From the NCBI GenBank assembly GCA_963739085.1, contig CAVTZA010000004.1, positions 124,001 through 188,000 on the forward strand: DNA of 64,000 nucleotides, read 5' to 3'. The notes under the pieces were generated by a model. That model did no database searches, had not been told where the DNA came from, and saw only the letters and a list, made by a program, of their open reading frames with translations. A program made the position numbers and the translations under genes. Origin of the DNA: DATFQE01 sp963739085 (GTDB lineage: Bacteria > Actinomycetota > Thermoleophilia > Gaiellales > Gaiellaceae). Within the stretch, counting starts at the first letter, position 1; every line of letters starts with the position of its first letter. This document shows, one piece after another, positions 51,269 through 60,003 of the stretch.

Positions 51269-52175
51269 TTCGGTGAGCTCCTTGCGGTAGACGGTCGTCG
51301 TCTCGACGACCCGCATGCCCGCACGCTCGTACAACCTCGTGGCGCCGGTCAGGCTGTCCGCGTCCACCCCGAGGCCCACGCGTCGCTCCCCGCGCTCGTG
51401 GAACTGGCGGAAGGCGTTCTGGAGCAGAGCCATGCCGAGGCCGTGTCGGCGCCAGGGGCGGCGGACGAACAGCGAGCGCACCCACCCCATCTCGTAGTAC
51501 TCGGCCTCGCAGATCGTCCCGGCCACGATCTCGTCGCCGGCCCGGACGACCGTCCAGAGCGTCGGGTCGTAGCGCGGCGAGCCCATCATGCGCTCGCGGA
51601 ACAGCTCGAACGGGCGCGGGCTGTGGCCCCAGTGGTCCTGCCAGGCATCCTCGAGCGACTCATGGAAGGCGAGCGCGTCGCCCTCGTCGAAGGCCTCGAT
51701 CCGCAGGCCGTCCGGCCACTCGGGCTCCGGCGGCTCGTCCCCGAGGTCGGCGGCCATGCGGAAGAAGTGCCGAACCGAGTAGTAACCGCGCCCCTCCAGC
51801 ACCTCGTTGGCCGCCTCGTCGCTCGTCACGACCGTGTTCTGGACGAACGTCGCGCCCCGCTCGCGGGCACGCGCCTCGGCGAGGTCGACGAGCTTGCCGC
51901 CGACGCCGAGGCCGCGCAGCTCGGGATGCACGTAGCCGTCCGACTGAAAGCCCGCTTCGCCGAGCTCCTCGAGCGTGGCGTAGCCGGCGATCCGGCCTCC
52001 GTCGACCACGACGAGCCACGCATCCTGCTCGAGGTCGAGTCGTCGCCACTCGTCCGCGATCTCCGCGGCCGTGAAGCTCTCCGCGCCGGCGAAGGCGCGC
52101 TCGAAGGCGTTCCCGAGCTCGACCACGCGCATCGATGTCGTCGGGGGTCGGGTGTCGAACCGCGAGCTCGGTCAA
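51266..52175 (-). CDS. Two-domain GNAT acetyltransferase, one frameshift near the N-terminus
   Basis: About 302 aa with tandem GNAT domains, similar in layout to mycothiol-synthase-like proteins. TTG 52175 overlaps the HAD stop (TTGA) and reads TELAVRHPTPDDIDA. Skipping one base at 52127 joins this to VVELGNAFERAFAGAESFTAAEIADEW. Domain 1 has YVHPELRGLGVGGKLVDLAEARA and domain 2 LFVRRPWRRHGLGMALLQNAFR, both acetyl-CoA pyrophosphate loops. As written, the longest single-frame part starts at ATG 52132. Its stop lies inside the right arm of repeat copy 3. Confidence 0.8.
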
Positions 52176-52837
52176 GCCTGCGGAACGAGCTCGTCCAGCG
52201 TGCCCGGCAGCGAGGACAGGTCGCGAATCTCCCGGGTCGGCGGAGGGTCGCCTTCCTCGCCGAGCCTGTTCACCCAGATCGAAGTCAGCCCGAGCTCGTT
52301 CGCCGGGACGATGTCGTGGAAGTGGCTCTGCGCCACGTGGACGTGATGGTCGCGGTCGGCGGTCGTGACCTCGAAGAAGCGCTCCCAGTGCCCGTGGGCC
52401 GGCTTGTAGGAGTGGACGTCCTCGGCCACGATCGTGAGGTCGAACGACACGCCGAGCCGCTTCTGCGAGGCGGCGATGAGGTCACGGTCGGAGTTGGAGA
52501 GGATGGCGAGGTTCCAGCCGCTGTCGCGCAACTCGGCCAGGGACTCCGGCACCTCGCCGAACGGCGGCCACTCCGGCAGCGATCGCGTCAGCGCGTTGCT
52601 CTCACCCTCCGGCAGCGTGTGCCCGGTCTCCTGCGCGAGTCGCTCGACCACGAGCGTCATCACCTCGGCGTACGAGCGGTAGGCCTCCTCCTGGATCTCG
52701 GGCTCGAGCTCGTGGTAGCGCCGTAGCAGCGCCGGCGCGTCCTCGACTCCGAACAGGCGCTCCAGCTGTTCGCGGATCCCCGCGTTCCAGTCGATCAGGG
52801 TGCCGTAGCAGTCGAACGTCGCCCAGCGCTGGGCCAC
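52172..52837 (-). CDS. HAD-family hydrolase (2-haloacid dehalogenase-like)
   Basis: 221 aa from GTG 52837, overlapping the fabF stop by one base. Motif I TFDCYGTLIDW with nucleophilic Asp, motif II LAILSNSDRDL, the lysine region DVHSYKPAHGHWERFFEV, and a late acidic region HVAQSHFHDIVPANELGLTSIWVNRLG resemble type II haloacid dehalogenases. Many relatives are phosphatases, so the substrate remains open. It is coupled into the fatty-acid gene run. Confidence 0.85.
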   Translation of the reverse strand: MAQRWATFDCYGTLIDWNAGIREQLERLFGVEDAPALLRRYHELEPEIQEEAYRSYAEVMTLVVERLAQETGHTLPEGESNALTRSLPEWPPFGEVPESLAELRDSGWNLAILSNSDRDLIAASQKRLGVSFDLTIVAEDVHSYKPAHGHWERFFEVTTADRDHHVHVAQSHFHDIVPANELGLTSIWVNRLGEEGDPPPTREIRDLSSLPGTLDELVPQA

Positions 52838-54093
52838 TAGTCCTGGGGCTTCCGGAAGACGACGCAGGCGTTGTGGCCGCCGAACCCGAACGAGTTGGAC
52901 GCCGCGATCGTCAGGTCGGCCTCCCGGGCCTCGTTGGGGATGTAGTCGAGGTCGCAGGTGGGGTCGGCGTCGTCGTAGTTGATCGTCGGCGGCAGCATGC
53001 CGCGGTTCACGGCGAGGATCGTGAAGATCGCCTCCAGCGCACCCGATGCGCCGAGGCAGTGGCCGGTCGCGCCCTTCGTGGAGGAGATCGGCGTGTTGCG
53101 GGCGTTTTCCTCACCGAGGGCGAGCTTGATCACGCGGGTCTCGCTCGCGTCGCCGAGCGGCGTCGACGTCCCGTGCGCGTTGATGTAGCCGATTTCGTCC
53201 TTGCCGACGCCGGCATCGGCGAGCGCCATCGTCATCGCGCGCGCCGGGTTCTCGCCGGAGGGATCGGGCTCGGTCACGTGCTGGGCGTCCGAAGAGAGCC
53301 CATAGCCGAGCAGCTCGGCGTAGATCTTCGCGCCGCGCGCCTGCGCGTGCTCGAGCGCCTCGAGCACGACCACCCCCCCGGCCTCGCCCATGACGAAGCC
53401 GTCCCGGCCGGCGTCGAACGGCCTCGAGGCCGCCTTCGGGTCGTCGTTCCGGCGCGAGAGCGCGCGCATCGCGCTGAAGCCGGCGATTCCCACGCGTGTG
53501 ATCCCGGCCTCGGTGCCGCCGGCCAGCATCGCGTCGGCGCGGCCGAGCCGGATCGCGTCGGCGGCGTCGCCGATCGCCATGTTCGAGGCGGCGCACGCCG
53601 TGCACTGCGACGAGAGCGGCCCGCGGGTACCGAGCTCCATCGAGACCCAGGCGGCGCCCATGTTCGGGATGATCTGGGGGATCGAGAACGGATTGACGCG
53701 GTCCGGCCCGCGGTCGATCAGCACGTCGTAGCAGTCCTGGAACGCCTTCAGGCCGCCGATCCCTGTCGCGATGGACGCGCCGATCCGGTCGGCCTCCGGC
53801 TCGATCTGGAGGCCCGAGTCGGCCTCGGCCTGGCGGGCGGCGGCGACGATCATCTGCGCGAACCGATCCATGCGGCGCGCCTGCTTGTGCGCGATCCACT
53901 GGGTCGGGTCGAACTCCTTCAGCTCGCACGCGAAGTGCACGGGGTACTCGCTGGCGTCGAACTGCTGGATCTCGGCCGCGCCCGACTCGCCCGCGATCAG
54001 GTTGCTCCAGGTCGTCTCGACGTCGTTGCCGAGCGGCGACACCGCTCCGATCCCCGTCACGACCACGCGTCTGCGCCCGTTGGCGGACATCAC
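52837..54093 (-). CDS. fabF: 3-oxoacyl-ACP synthase II
   Basis: 418 aa from GTG 54093 (ATG at 54090 also possible), overlapping the fabG stop. Thiolase fold with the complete Cys-His-His set: nucleophile in SSQCTACAASNMAIGDA, NAHGTSTPLGD and KGATGHCLGASGA, plus the final GFGGHNACVVF. It elongates acyl-ACP with malonyl-ACP. An acpP gene is often found between fabG and fabF, but here the two overlap with no room for it. Confidence 0.95.
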   Translation of the reverse strand: MMSANGRRRVVVTGIGAVSPLGNDVETTWSNLIAGESGAAEIQQFDASEYPVHFACELKEFDPTQWIAHKQARRMDRFAQMIVAAARQAEADSGLQIEPEADRIGASIATGIGGLKAFQDCYDVLIDRGPDRVNPFSIPQIIPNMGAAWVSMELGTRGPLSSQCTACAASNMAIGDAADAIRLGRADAMLAGGTEAGITRVGIAGFSAMRALSRRNDDPKAASRPFDAGRDGFVMGEAGGVVVLEALEHAQARGAKIYAELLGYGLSSDAQHVTEPDPSGENPARAMTMALADAGVGKDEIGYINAHGTSTPLGDASETRVIKLALGEENARNTPISSTKGATGHCLGASGALEAIFTILAVNRGMLPPTINYDDADPTCDLDYIPNEAREADLTIAASNSFGFGGHNACVVFRKPQD

Positions 54094-54815
54094 ATGCCCA
54101 ACCCGCCGTCGACCAGCAGCACCTCGCCGGTGATGAAGGACGCCTCGTCCGAGGCGAGGAAGCGCACAGCCGCGGCGACGTTCTCCGGGTCGCCGAGTCG
54201 GCCCAGTGGGGTGTTCGCGAGCATCGTCTCGCGCGCATCCTCCGGAATCGCGTCGGTGAGCGCCGTCTTCACGTACCCCGGCGCGATCACGTTCGCGCGC
54301 ACGCCTCGGCTGCCCAGCTCACGGGCCAGCGACTTCGTGAAGCCGATGATCCCGGCCTTGGAGGCGGCGTAGTTCGTCTGCCCCCAGTTTCCGTGCACGC
54401 CCACGATCGAGGAGATGTTCACGATCGCGCCGCCGCGGCGCTTCATCATCCCGCGGGCGGCCGCGCGGCACGTGTAGAAGGTGCTCGAGAGGTTCGTCTC
54501 CAGCACGGTGCGCCAGTCGTCGTCGAGCATCCGTGCCAGCACGCCGTCGCGCGTCGTGCCGGCGTTGTTCACGAGCACGTCGATGTCGCCCGCTTCCTCG
54601 ACGAGCGCGCGGGCCTGCCCCGGATCGGCCACGTCGGCCTGGACGGCTCGGCCGCCCACCTCCGACGCCACGGCCTCGGCCTCACTCTGCTCGGCGCGAT
54701 ATCCGACCACCACGTCCGCTCCTGCCCGGCCGAGCTCGAGCGCGACCGCCCGGCCGATTCCCCTCGACCCTCCGGTCACGAGGGCCCGCTTGCCTTCGAG
54801 CGAGCAGAACGTCAC
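54090..54815 (-). CDS. fabG: 3-oxoacyl-ACP reductase
   Basis: 241 aa from GTG 54815, overlapping the fabD stop. SDR features: TGGSRGIGRAVALELGRAG (NADP loop), NNAGTTRDGVLARM, active-site serine in VNISSIVGVHGNWGQTNYAASKAG with the Tyr-x-x-x-Lys catalytic pair, and a C-terminal SFITGEVLLVDGGLGM typical of FabG. Catalyses the first reduction of each elongation cycle. Confidence 0.94.
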   Translation of the reverse strand: MTFCSLEGKRALVTGGSRGIGRAVALELGRAGADVVVGYRAEQSEAEAVASEVGGRAVQADVADPGQARALVEEAGDIDVLVNNAGTTRDGVLARMLDDDWRTVLETNLSSTFYTCRAAARGMMKRRGGAIVNISSIVGVHGNWGQTNYAASKAGIIGFTKSLARELGSRGVRANVIAPGYVKTALTDAIPEDARETMLANTPLGRLGDPENVAAAVRFLASDEASFITGEVLLVDGGLGM

Positions 54816-55768
54816 GCAGAGGCCCGGCCGATGGCTTCCTTCACCTTCTCGATGCCGGCGACGTTGTCGACCGGGATGGCCTTGACGCCTTTGTCGATGC
54901 GCTTCAGTAAACCGGAGAGGACGTTGCCCGGACCGACCTCGACGAACGTCTTGACCCCACCGCGGGCGAGCTCCCCGGCAGCCTGGGTAAAGCGCACCGG
55001 CGCAGTCAGCTGCTCGACGAGCAGCGTGCCGAAGCGCTGAGCCGGCTCGATCTTCGCCGTCACGGTCGACATGAACGGCGCCACCGGCTCGTGGAATTTC
55101 ACCTTCTCGAGCGCGGGCTTGAAGCGGTGCGCGGCCTTGGCGACGAGCGGGCTGTGGAACGCGCCGGAGACCTGGAGCTTCACTGTACGCCGGGCGCCGC
55201 GCTCCTGGGCCTCCTCGCAGCACTCCTCGACCGACGGCGTCTCGCCCGACACGACGATCTGGCCGGGACAGTTGTAGTTGGCCGGCCACACGCCGATGAT
55301 CTGACGGCAGAGCATCTCGACGACCTCGTCCTCGAGCCCGAGGATCGCCGCCATCGAGCCGGGGTGCTGCTCGGCGGCCTCGGCCATCGCGAGCCCGCGC
55401 TCGCGGACGAGAGCCACAGCGTCCGCGTCATCCATCGACTGCGCGGCCGCAAGCGCCGCGAACTCGCCGACCGAATGCCCGACGACGTAGTCCGGCTCGA
55501 TGCCCTCGGCCTTCAGCGCGGCCAGCACCGCGAGGCTCGTCGCCACGAGCGCCGGCTGCTGCACCTCGGTCCGCACCAGGTCCTCGAAGGGCGCGTTGAA
55601 GCAGAGGTCGACCAGGTCTAGCCCGCAGGCCTCGCTCGCACGCTCGAACACCGCCATCGCCTCGGGGTGGGCTTCGGCGATCTCGCGCCCCATGCCCGCC
55701 TCGAGCGATCCCTGCCCGGGAAAGCAGAACGCCACCTTTCCGTGCCCGTTGCCGTCTCCTTCACTCAT
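54812..55768 (-). CDS. fabD: Malonyl-CoA:ACP transacylase
   Basis: 318 aa from ATG 55768, overlapping the fabH stop (ATGA). AFCFPGQGSLEAGMG is the N-terminal signature, VVGHSVGEFAAL holds the catalytic serine, and GAFHSPLV holds the catalytic histidine. C-terminal VEVGPGNVLSGLLKRI is typical. It loads malonyl groups on ACP for FabH and FabF. Middle gene of the fabZ-H-D-G-F run. Confidence 0.94.
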   Translation of the reverse strand: MSEGDGNGHGKVAFCFPGQGSLEAGMGREIAEAHPEAMAVFERASEACGLDLVDLCFNAPFEDLVRTEVQQPALVATSLAVLAALKAEGIEPDYVVGHSVGEFAALAAAQSMDDADAVALVRERGLAMAEAAEQHPGSMAAILGLEDEVVEMLCRQIIGVWPANYNCPGQIVVSGETPSVEECCEEAQERGARRTVKLQVSGAFHSPLVAKAAHRFKPALEKVKFHEPVAPFMSTVTAKIEPAQRFGTLLVEQLTAPVRFTQAAGELARGGVKTFVEVGPGNVLSGLLKRIDKGVKAIPVDNVAGIEKVKEAIGRASA

Positions 55769-56787
55769 GTTGCTCCGTTCGTCGCCGTCCATTCGAGAAG
55801 GCTCGAGCCCCAGGTGAGGCCCGCGCCCATCCCCGTCATCAGCACCAATTCGCCCGCTCGCAACCGGCCGTCCGTCTGGGCGTCGGCCAGTGCGAGCGGA
55901 ATTGAACCTGAAGAAGTGTTGCCGTAGCGGTCGACGTTGACGACGACACGCCCGGGATCGATTCCGAGCTTCTTCGTAGCGTGGTCGATGATGCGGACGT
56001 TCGCCTGGTGGGGAACGTAGACGTCCACGTCGTCGACCGTCGCGTTGCACTCGTTGAGCACGGCCTCGGCCGACGAGACGAGGACGCGCGTCGCGAACTT
56101 GAACACCTCGCGCCCGTTCATGTGCACGTAGTGGCCGCCGTTGCCGACCGTCTCGGCGCTCGTCGGCATGCGCGAGCCGCCGGCCGGAAGGTGGAGGTCG
56201 ACGCCGCCCGCTCCGTCGGCTCCGAGCTCGAAGCCGAGAAAGCCGCCCTCGTCCACCCGCTCGAGCACGACGGCGCCCGCGCCGTCGCCGAACAGGATGC
56301 AGGTCGAGCGGTCATGCCAGTTCATGAGCTTCGAGAGCACGTCGCCGCCCACGACGAGCGCTTTCTTGGAGAGCCCTGCGGCGACCATCCCGTGCGCCTG
56401 CGCGATCGCATACATGAAGCCGGTGCAGCCCGCGGACAGGTCGTAGGCGGCTGCGTCCTTGGCGCCGAGACGGTCGGCGAGGAGGGCGCCGGTCGACGGG
56501 AATGCCATGTCGGGCGTGACGGTGGCGACGATCAGCAGGTCGATCTCCTCGGCCAGCACGCCGGCCGTCTCGAGCGCTTGCTCCGCCGCCGGCATGGCCA
56601 CGTCCGAGAGCGCCTCGTCGGGCGCTGCGATCCGCCGCTCGCGGATGCCCGTCCGCTCGACGATCCACTCGTCGGAAGTGTCGACGAGCTCCGAGAGCTC
56701 CTCGTTCGTCACCACGCGCTCCGGCACGTGGCAGCCGAGGCCCGTGATCGAGACACGCGTGCCGTTCTGGGTGGCGGAGCCGATCAC
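55765..56787 (-). CDS. fabH: 3-oxoacyl-ACP synthase III
   Basis: 340 aa from GTG 56787, overlapping the fabZ stop. Signatures: ITGLGCHVPERVVTNEEL, DTSDEWIVERTGIRERR, DLSAGCTGFMYAIA with the active-site Cys, PHQANVRIID with His, and GNTSSGSIPLAL with the Asn of the triad. It starts fatty-acid chains from acetyl- or branched-chain acyl-CoA. The chain-starter preference cannot be told from sequence alone. Confidence 0.95.
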   Translation of the reverse strand: MIGSATQNGTRVSITGLGCHVPERVVTNEELSELVDTSDEWIVERTGIRERRIAAPDEALSDVAMPAAEQALETAGVLAEEIDLLIVATVTPDMAFPSTGALLADRLGAKDAAAYDLSAGCTGFMYAIAQAHGMVAAGLSKKALVVGGDVLSKLMNWHDRSTCILFGDGAGAVVLERVDEGGFLGFELGADGAGGVDLHLPAGGSRMPTSAETVGNGGHYVHMNGREVFKFATRVLVSSAEAVLNECNATVDDVDVYVPHQANVRIIDHATKKLGIDPGRVVVNVDRYGNTSSGSIPLALADAQTDGRLRAGELVLMTGMGAGLTWGSSLLEWTATNGAT

Positions 56788-57230
56788 TGCTCGACCGCGA
56801 ACGTCAGCGTTCCGCGGGCGGCGAGCCCGCCGTCGACGCGAGCCTCGGCGGCGCCGCGGCCGATCGGGCCGCGCACTCGCTCGAGCTCGCAGGTCAACTC
56901 CAGCTCGTCGCCGGGCTCGACGATCCGCTTGAAGCGCACGTTGTCGATGCCCGCGAACAGCGCAAGCTTGCCGCGGTTCTCGTCGTCGCTGAGCACCGCG
57001 ACGGCGCCCGTCTGCGCCATCGCCTCGACGATCAGGACGCCGGGCATCACCGGCCGGCCGGGAAAGTGTCCGGCCAGGTACCACTCGTCGGCGCGGACCG
57101 TCTTGCGGGCGACGACGCGCTTGCCGGGCTCGAGCTCGAGGACTTCGTCGATCAGGAGAAACGGCTCGCGGTGCGGGAGGATGGCCTCGATCTCCGTCCG
57201 CCCGAGAGGCACTGTGATCTGCGGCGTCAA
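56784..57230 (-). CDS. fabZ: 3-hydroxyacyl-ACP dehydratase
   Basis: 148 aa from TTG 57230; GTG 57212 is an alternative that would give a more usual N-terminus. Hot-dog fold with ILPHREPFLLIDEV, catalytic His in AGHFPGRPVMPGVLIVEAMAQTGA, and FAGIDNVRFKRIVEPGDEL. Dehydrates 3-hydroxyacyl-ACP. First gene of the fatty-acid run. Only 21 bases separate it from the divergent birA start. Confidence 0.93.
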   Translation of the reverse strand: MTPQITVPLGRTEIEAILPHREPFLLIDEVLELEPGKRVVARKTVRADEWYLAGHFPGRPVMPGVLIVEAMAQTGAVAVLSDDENRGKLALFAGIDNVRFKRIVEPGDELELTCELERVRGPIGRGAAEARVDGGLAARGTLTFAVEQ

Positions 57231-57251
57231 GGCGGTTCTAGTGTAGACGGG
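57231..57251. promoter_or_regulatory. 21-bp divergent gap between fabZ and birA
   Basis: Contains TAGTGT (57239-57244), whose complement is TACACT. Each could be a -10 element for one direction, giving transcripts that begin at or very near the start codons of birA (GTG) and fabZ (TTG). The gap is too short for two separate promoters, so the -35 regions would have to lie inside the opposite coding sequences. Prediction only. Confidence 0.3.
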
Positions 57252-57830
57252 GTGGGTGACTCACTCACGCCCGACACCGTGGTGCCGTTGCTGCGCGGAC
57301 GGTTCGGGCGCGACTACCGCTACGTCGAGCGCACAGAGTCGACTCAGAGGCTGCTCGAGGACGCCTCGGAGGGAGCCGTCGCCGTCGCCGACGAGCAGAC
57401 CGAGGGCCGCGGCCGACTGGGCCGGAGCTGGAAGGCACGCCCCGGGACGAGCCTCCTGCTCTCGCTGTTGCTCGAGCCGCCGGTCGTTGCTGCGCGCCTG
57501 CCCGAGCTGACACTCGTCGCGGGCGAGGCCTGCGCCGAGGCGATCGCCGCCGTGAGCGGCGTTGAGCCGACGATCAAGCACCCGAACGACGTGCTCGTCG
57601 GCGGCCGCAAGGTGGCCGGGATCCTGGCCGAGGCGCGCGACGGCCGCGTCGTGCTCGGCATCGGCGTCAACGTCAACGCGGACGAGGACGAGCTGCCGTC
57701 CGGAACTGAGACGCCGGCCGGCTCGCTCTCGCTCGCCGCCGGCCGCGAGGTCAGCCGGGTCGACCTCTTGGTGGAGTTGCTGCTCCAGCTGGAGCGGCAC
57801 TACGACGCGTGGACGGCCCGCGCGCCTTGA
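57252..57830 (+). CDS. birA: Biotin-[acetyl-CoA carboxylase] ligase
   Basis: 192 aa from GTG 57252. No N-terminal DNA-binding domain, so this is a monofunctional ligase rather than a repressor. The catalytic core shows ERTESTQRLLEDA, the biotin/AMP loop TEGRGRLGRSW, KHPNDVLVGGRKVAGILAEA and GIGVNVN. It is shorter than usual (about 250 aa), lacking much of the C-terminal SH3-like cap. It attaches biotin to the AccB subunit that works with the AccA/AccD pair downstream of the divergent operon. Confidence 0.9.
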   Translation: MGDSLTPDTVVPLLRGRFGRDYRYVERTESTQRLLEDASEGAVAVADEQTEGRGRLGRSWKARPGTSLLLSLLLEPPVVAARLPELTLVAGEACAEAIAAVSGVEPTIKHPNDVLVGGRKVAGILAEARDGRVVLGIGVNVNADEDELPSGTETPAGSLSLAAGREVSRVDLLVELLLQLERHYDAWTARAP

Positions 57831-59931
57831 GCGGGACGGCCGGATTGCCCGCTGTGTCGCGGGCGTAGACGCGGGCGGAGCGGTACGAGCTCGGCGCCGG
57901 AATGCGGAAGGCGCCGGCCTTGCGCCGCGCGAAGGTCCGCCTGTTCCCGTCGACCACCGTCGTCACGGTCGCCGGCTCTGTCAGCGACACGAGCCGCTTT
58001 CGGGCCGAGACCAGGCGGAGCACCGGCGCGACCGTGTCGACGACGAGCTTCGCGTACTGCGAGGACGTGCCGCTGAGCGAGGTCGCCTCGACGAGGATGC
58101 GGTACCTGCCGTCCGGGATCGGCACGCCCGCAATCAGCCCGTCCCAGTCGACCGTGCGCGGGCCCGCCGGGAACCGCCCCGCCAGGAGCGTCGCAATGAC
58201 GGCCGAGCCGGAACGCACGGTCACCGTCACGTCGGCGTCTGCTGCGAGCGTGAACGCGACGCGCAGCCTGTCGGCGCGCCCGTCGGTGTTCGGCGAGAGA
58301 TACGTGGGCAGCGAGGACAGAGACGACAGCGTTCGGTTGACGGAGACCGGGACGCTCGCCGTCACCTCGCGGGCGTCGAGCGTCTTCGCCGAGAGGAGGA
58401 TCGAGTAGGACCCGTCGGACAGGGAGTCGGCAACCCAGCGGAAGGACTGCACCCCGGCCGGCTTCGCCTCGCTGAAGAGCGTGGCCAGCGCCAGGCCCTC
58501 GGCGTTCACCAGGGTGGCCGTGACGGTCGCGGAAACGCCCAGCGTGTACCGGATGGTCGTCGAGTCGGCGAAGCCATCGCCGTTCGGGCTGACGACGGGC
58601 GGCTGCGCGACCAGCGACGACAGTGTCAGGGCCGAGCCGGTGCCCGCGGTCACGGCTCCGACCGCAGGCCTCAGGGTCGGCCCGCCGCGGATCGCCCAGG
58701 TGTAGCGACCCGGTGGCGCCAGCCGCGCGTCCCAGGTCCAGTCGACGCGATTCCCGAGCCCGCCGCCGGTCGCAACCGGCGTCCCGAGCGCATCCGAGAC
58801 GGACACGGTCCACGGCATCGAGCTCGTGAGGCGGCCGGTGACGCGCACGCGGCCGCCGGTGAGCGTGCCGGCGGGCGCGTAGAGCTTCGGCAGGCCGGTG
58901 ATCCCCACCGCGCGAGCGATCAGGTTGAGCTGGCCGTAGACGACCGAGCCCGGGCAGCTCGTGAAGCCGACGTCGCGGTGCCCCGAGATCGGGCGGAGGA
59001 AGACTGGGACGCCCGCCGGGAAGCGGGGATTGCCGCCGGACTGCCACGTGAAGGCCTCGAGCGGGTCGACATGCGCGACGTCGAGCCGCCAGGCGAGCAG
59101 CTTCACGAGCGCGCTACGAGCGGCGGCGGTCAACCCGGTCGAGCCGTAGTTGCCGAGCAGCGCGACGCCGACCGAGCTCGTGTTGAACCCCTGCGCGTGG
59201 GCGCCGACGACGTTGCGGTCGACACCGCCGAACCGGCCTTCGAAGACCTGGCCGTACTTGTCGACGAGGAAGTTGTAGCCGATGTCGTCCCAGCCGTTTC
59301 CGCGTACGTGGTAGACCTGGATGGCGCGGACGATCGCCGCCGACTGTGCCTTCGTGTAGCTGTTCGAGCCCGCCGTGTGGTGCACGACCGCGAAGCGCAG
59401 GCTCGGCGAGTAGCGCGGCGCTGCGCGCCGGATCGAGTCGCTCGCGCGCCACGAGGTTCGCGGCAGGATCAAGGGGCTCGACGCGGACGCGGCGGACGCG
59501 AGCTCGCGTCGAGGCGGAACGCCGTCGACCGGGCTCCAGACGTAGTGGGCACGCAGGCGCGTAACCCGTCCCTGCAGACGGTATTCGAGCCGGTCCGACG
59601 GCCCAGTCCAGTACGGGTTGCCGAGCCTCCAGGTCGCGCGGCGGCGCGACTCGGAGCTGCGTGGGTCGGGCAGGTCCTCCGCCTCGGGCGCAGCCGCCCG
59701 CCAGCGGCTCCAGCGACCGGCGAGCGAGCGCGTGCGGAAGACGACGCGCCCGGGCCCCTGCCAGTGGAGCCCGACGAGGTCGAAGCGGCCCGGAGCGCGG
59801 ACCGCGGCAAGCGAGCGCACGCCCGCGACTGGGAGCTCGCGCGTGACGAGGGTCGTCTCCTCGGCCTGCGCCGTCGCGGGCAGCACGAGGAGGACCAACC
59901 CCGCCAATGCCAATGATCTCAATGCCCGCAC
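57751..59931 (-). CDS. Secreted N-acetylmuramoyl-L-alanine amidase (PGRP type) with Ig/FlgD-like repeats
   Basis: 726 aa with a signal peptide (RALRSLALAGLVLLVLPATAQA). The amidase/PGRP domain (about residues 175-335) has FAVVHHTAGSNSYT with zinc histidine, GWDDIGYNFLVDKYGQVFEGR, NTSSVGVALLGNY and a late GHRDVGFTSCPG. Beyond it are FlgD-type Ig repeats, each with SPNGDG or SPNTDG (about 455 and 555), suggesting wall attachment. The last 27 residues are antisense to the end of birA, so the C-terminus may be slightly over-extended. It cleaves peptidoglycan stem peptides. Confidence 0.87.
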   Translation of the reverse strand: MRALRSLALAGLVLLVLPATAQAEETTLVTRELPVAGVRSLAAVRAPGRFDLVGLHWQGPGRVVFRTRSLAGRWSRWRAAAPEAEDLPDPRSSESRRRATWRLGNPYWTGPSDRLEYRLQGRVTRLRAHYVWSPVDGVPPRRELASAASASSPLILPRTSWRASDSIRRAAPRYSPSLRFAVVHHTAGSNSYTKAQSAAIVRAIQVYHVRGNGWDDIGYNFLVDKYGQVFEGRFGGVDRNVVGAHAQGFNTSSVGVALLGNYGSTGLTAAARSALVKLLAWRLDVAHVDPLEAFTWQSGGNPRFPAGVPVFLRPISGHRDVGFTSCPGSVVYGQLNLIARAVGITGLPKLYAPAGTLTGGRVRVTGRLTSSMPWTVSVSDALGTPVATGGGLGNRVDWTWDARLAPPGRYTWAIRGGPTLRPAVGAVTAGTGSALTLSSLVAQPPVVSPNGDGFADSTTIRYTLGVSATVTATLVNAEGLALATLFSEAKPAGVQSFRWVADSLSDGSYSILLSAKTLDAREVTASVPVSVNRTLSSLSSLPTYLSPNTDGRADRLRVAFTLAADADVTVTVRSGSAVIATLLAGRFPAGPRTVDWDGLIAGVPIPDGRYRILVEATSLSGTSSQYAKLVVDTVAPVLRLVSARKRLVSLTEPATVTTVVDGNRRTFARRKAGAFRIPAPSSYRSARVYARDTAGNPAVPLKARGPSTRRSAAPAGAATPPRGRPG

Positions 59932-59987
59932 GCCGTCGGCCTCTCGAGCACCCTAGCTTCGCGCCGGTAGTCGCAACCCCTCGCTGA

Positions 59988-59993
59988 TAGAAT
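59988..59993 (+). promoter_or_regulatory. Likely -10 element of the NfeD-SPFH operon
   Basis: TAGAAT, 5 of 6 matches to TATAAT, 10 bases before the GTG at 60004. Transcription would start at or just before the start codon, giving a nearly leaderless mRNA. No convincing -35 hexamer is seen at the right spacing. Confidence 0.4.
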
Positions 59994-60003
59994 CCTTACA
60001 CCC

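Noticed and set aside
57562..59916. 784-codon open frame on the plus strand
   Set aside because: Antisense of the amidase gene, Arg/Ala/Pro/Gly-rich composition, no motif.
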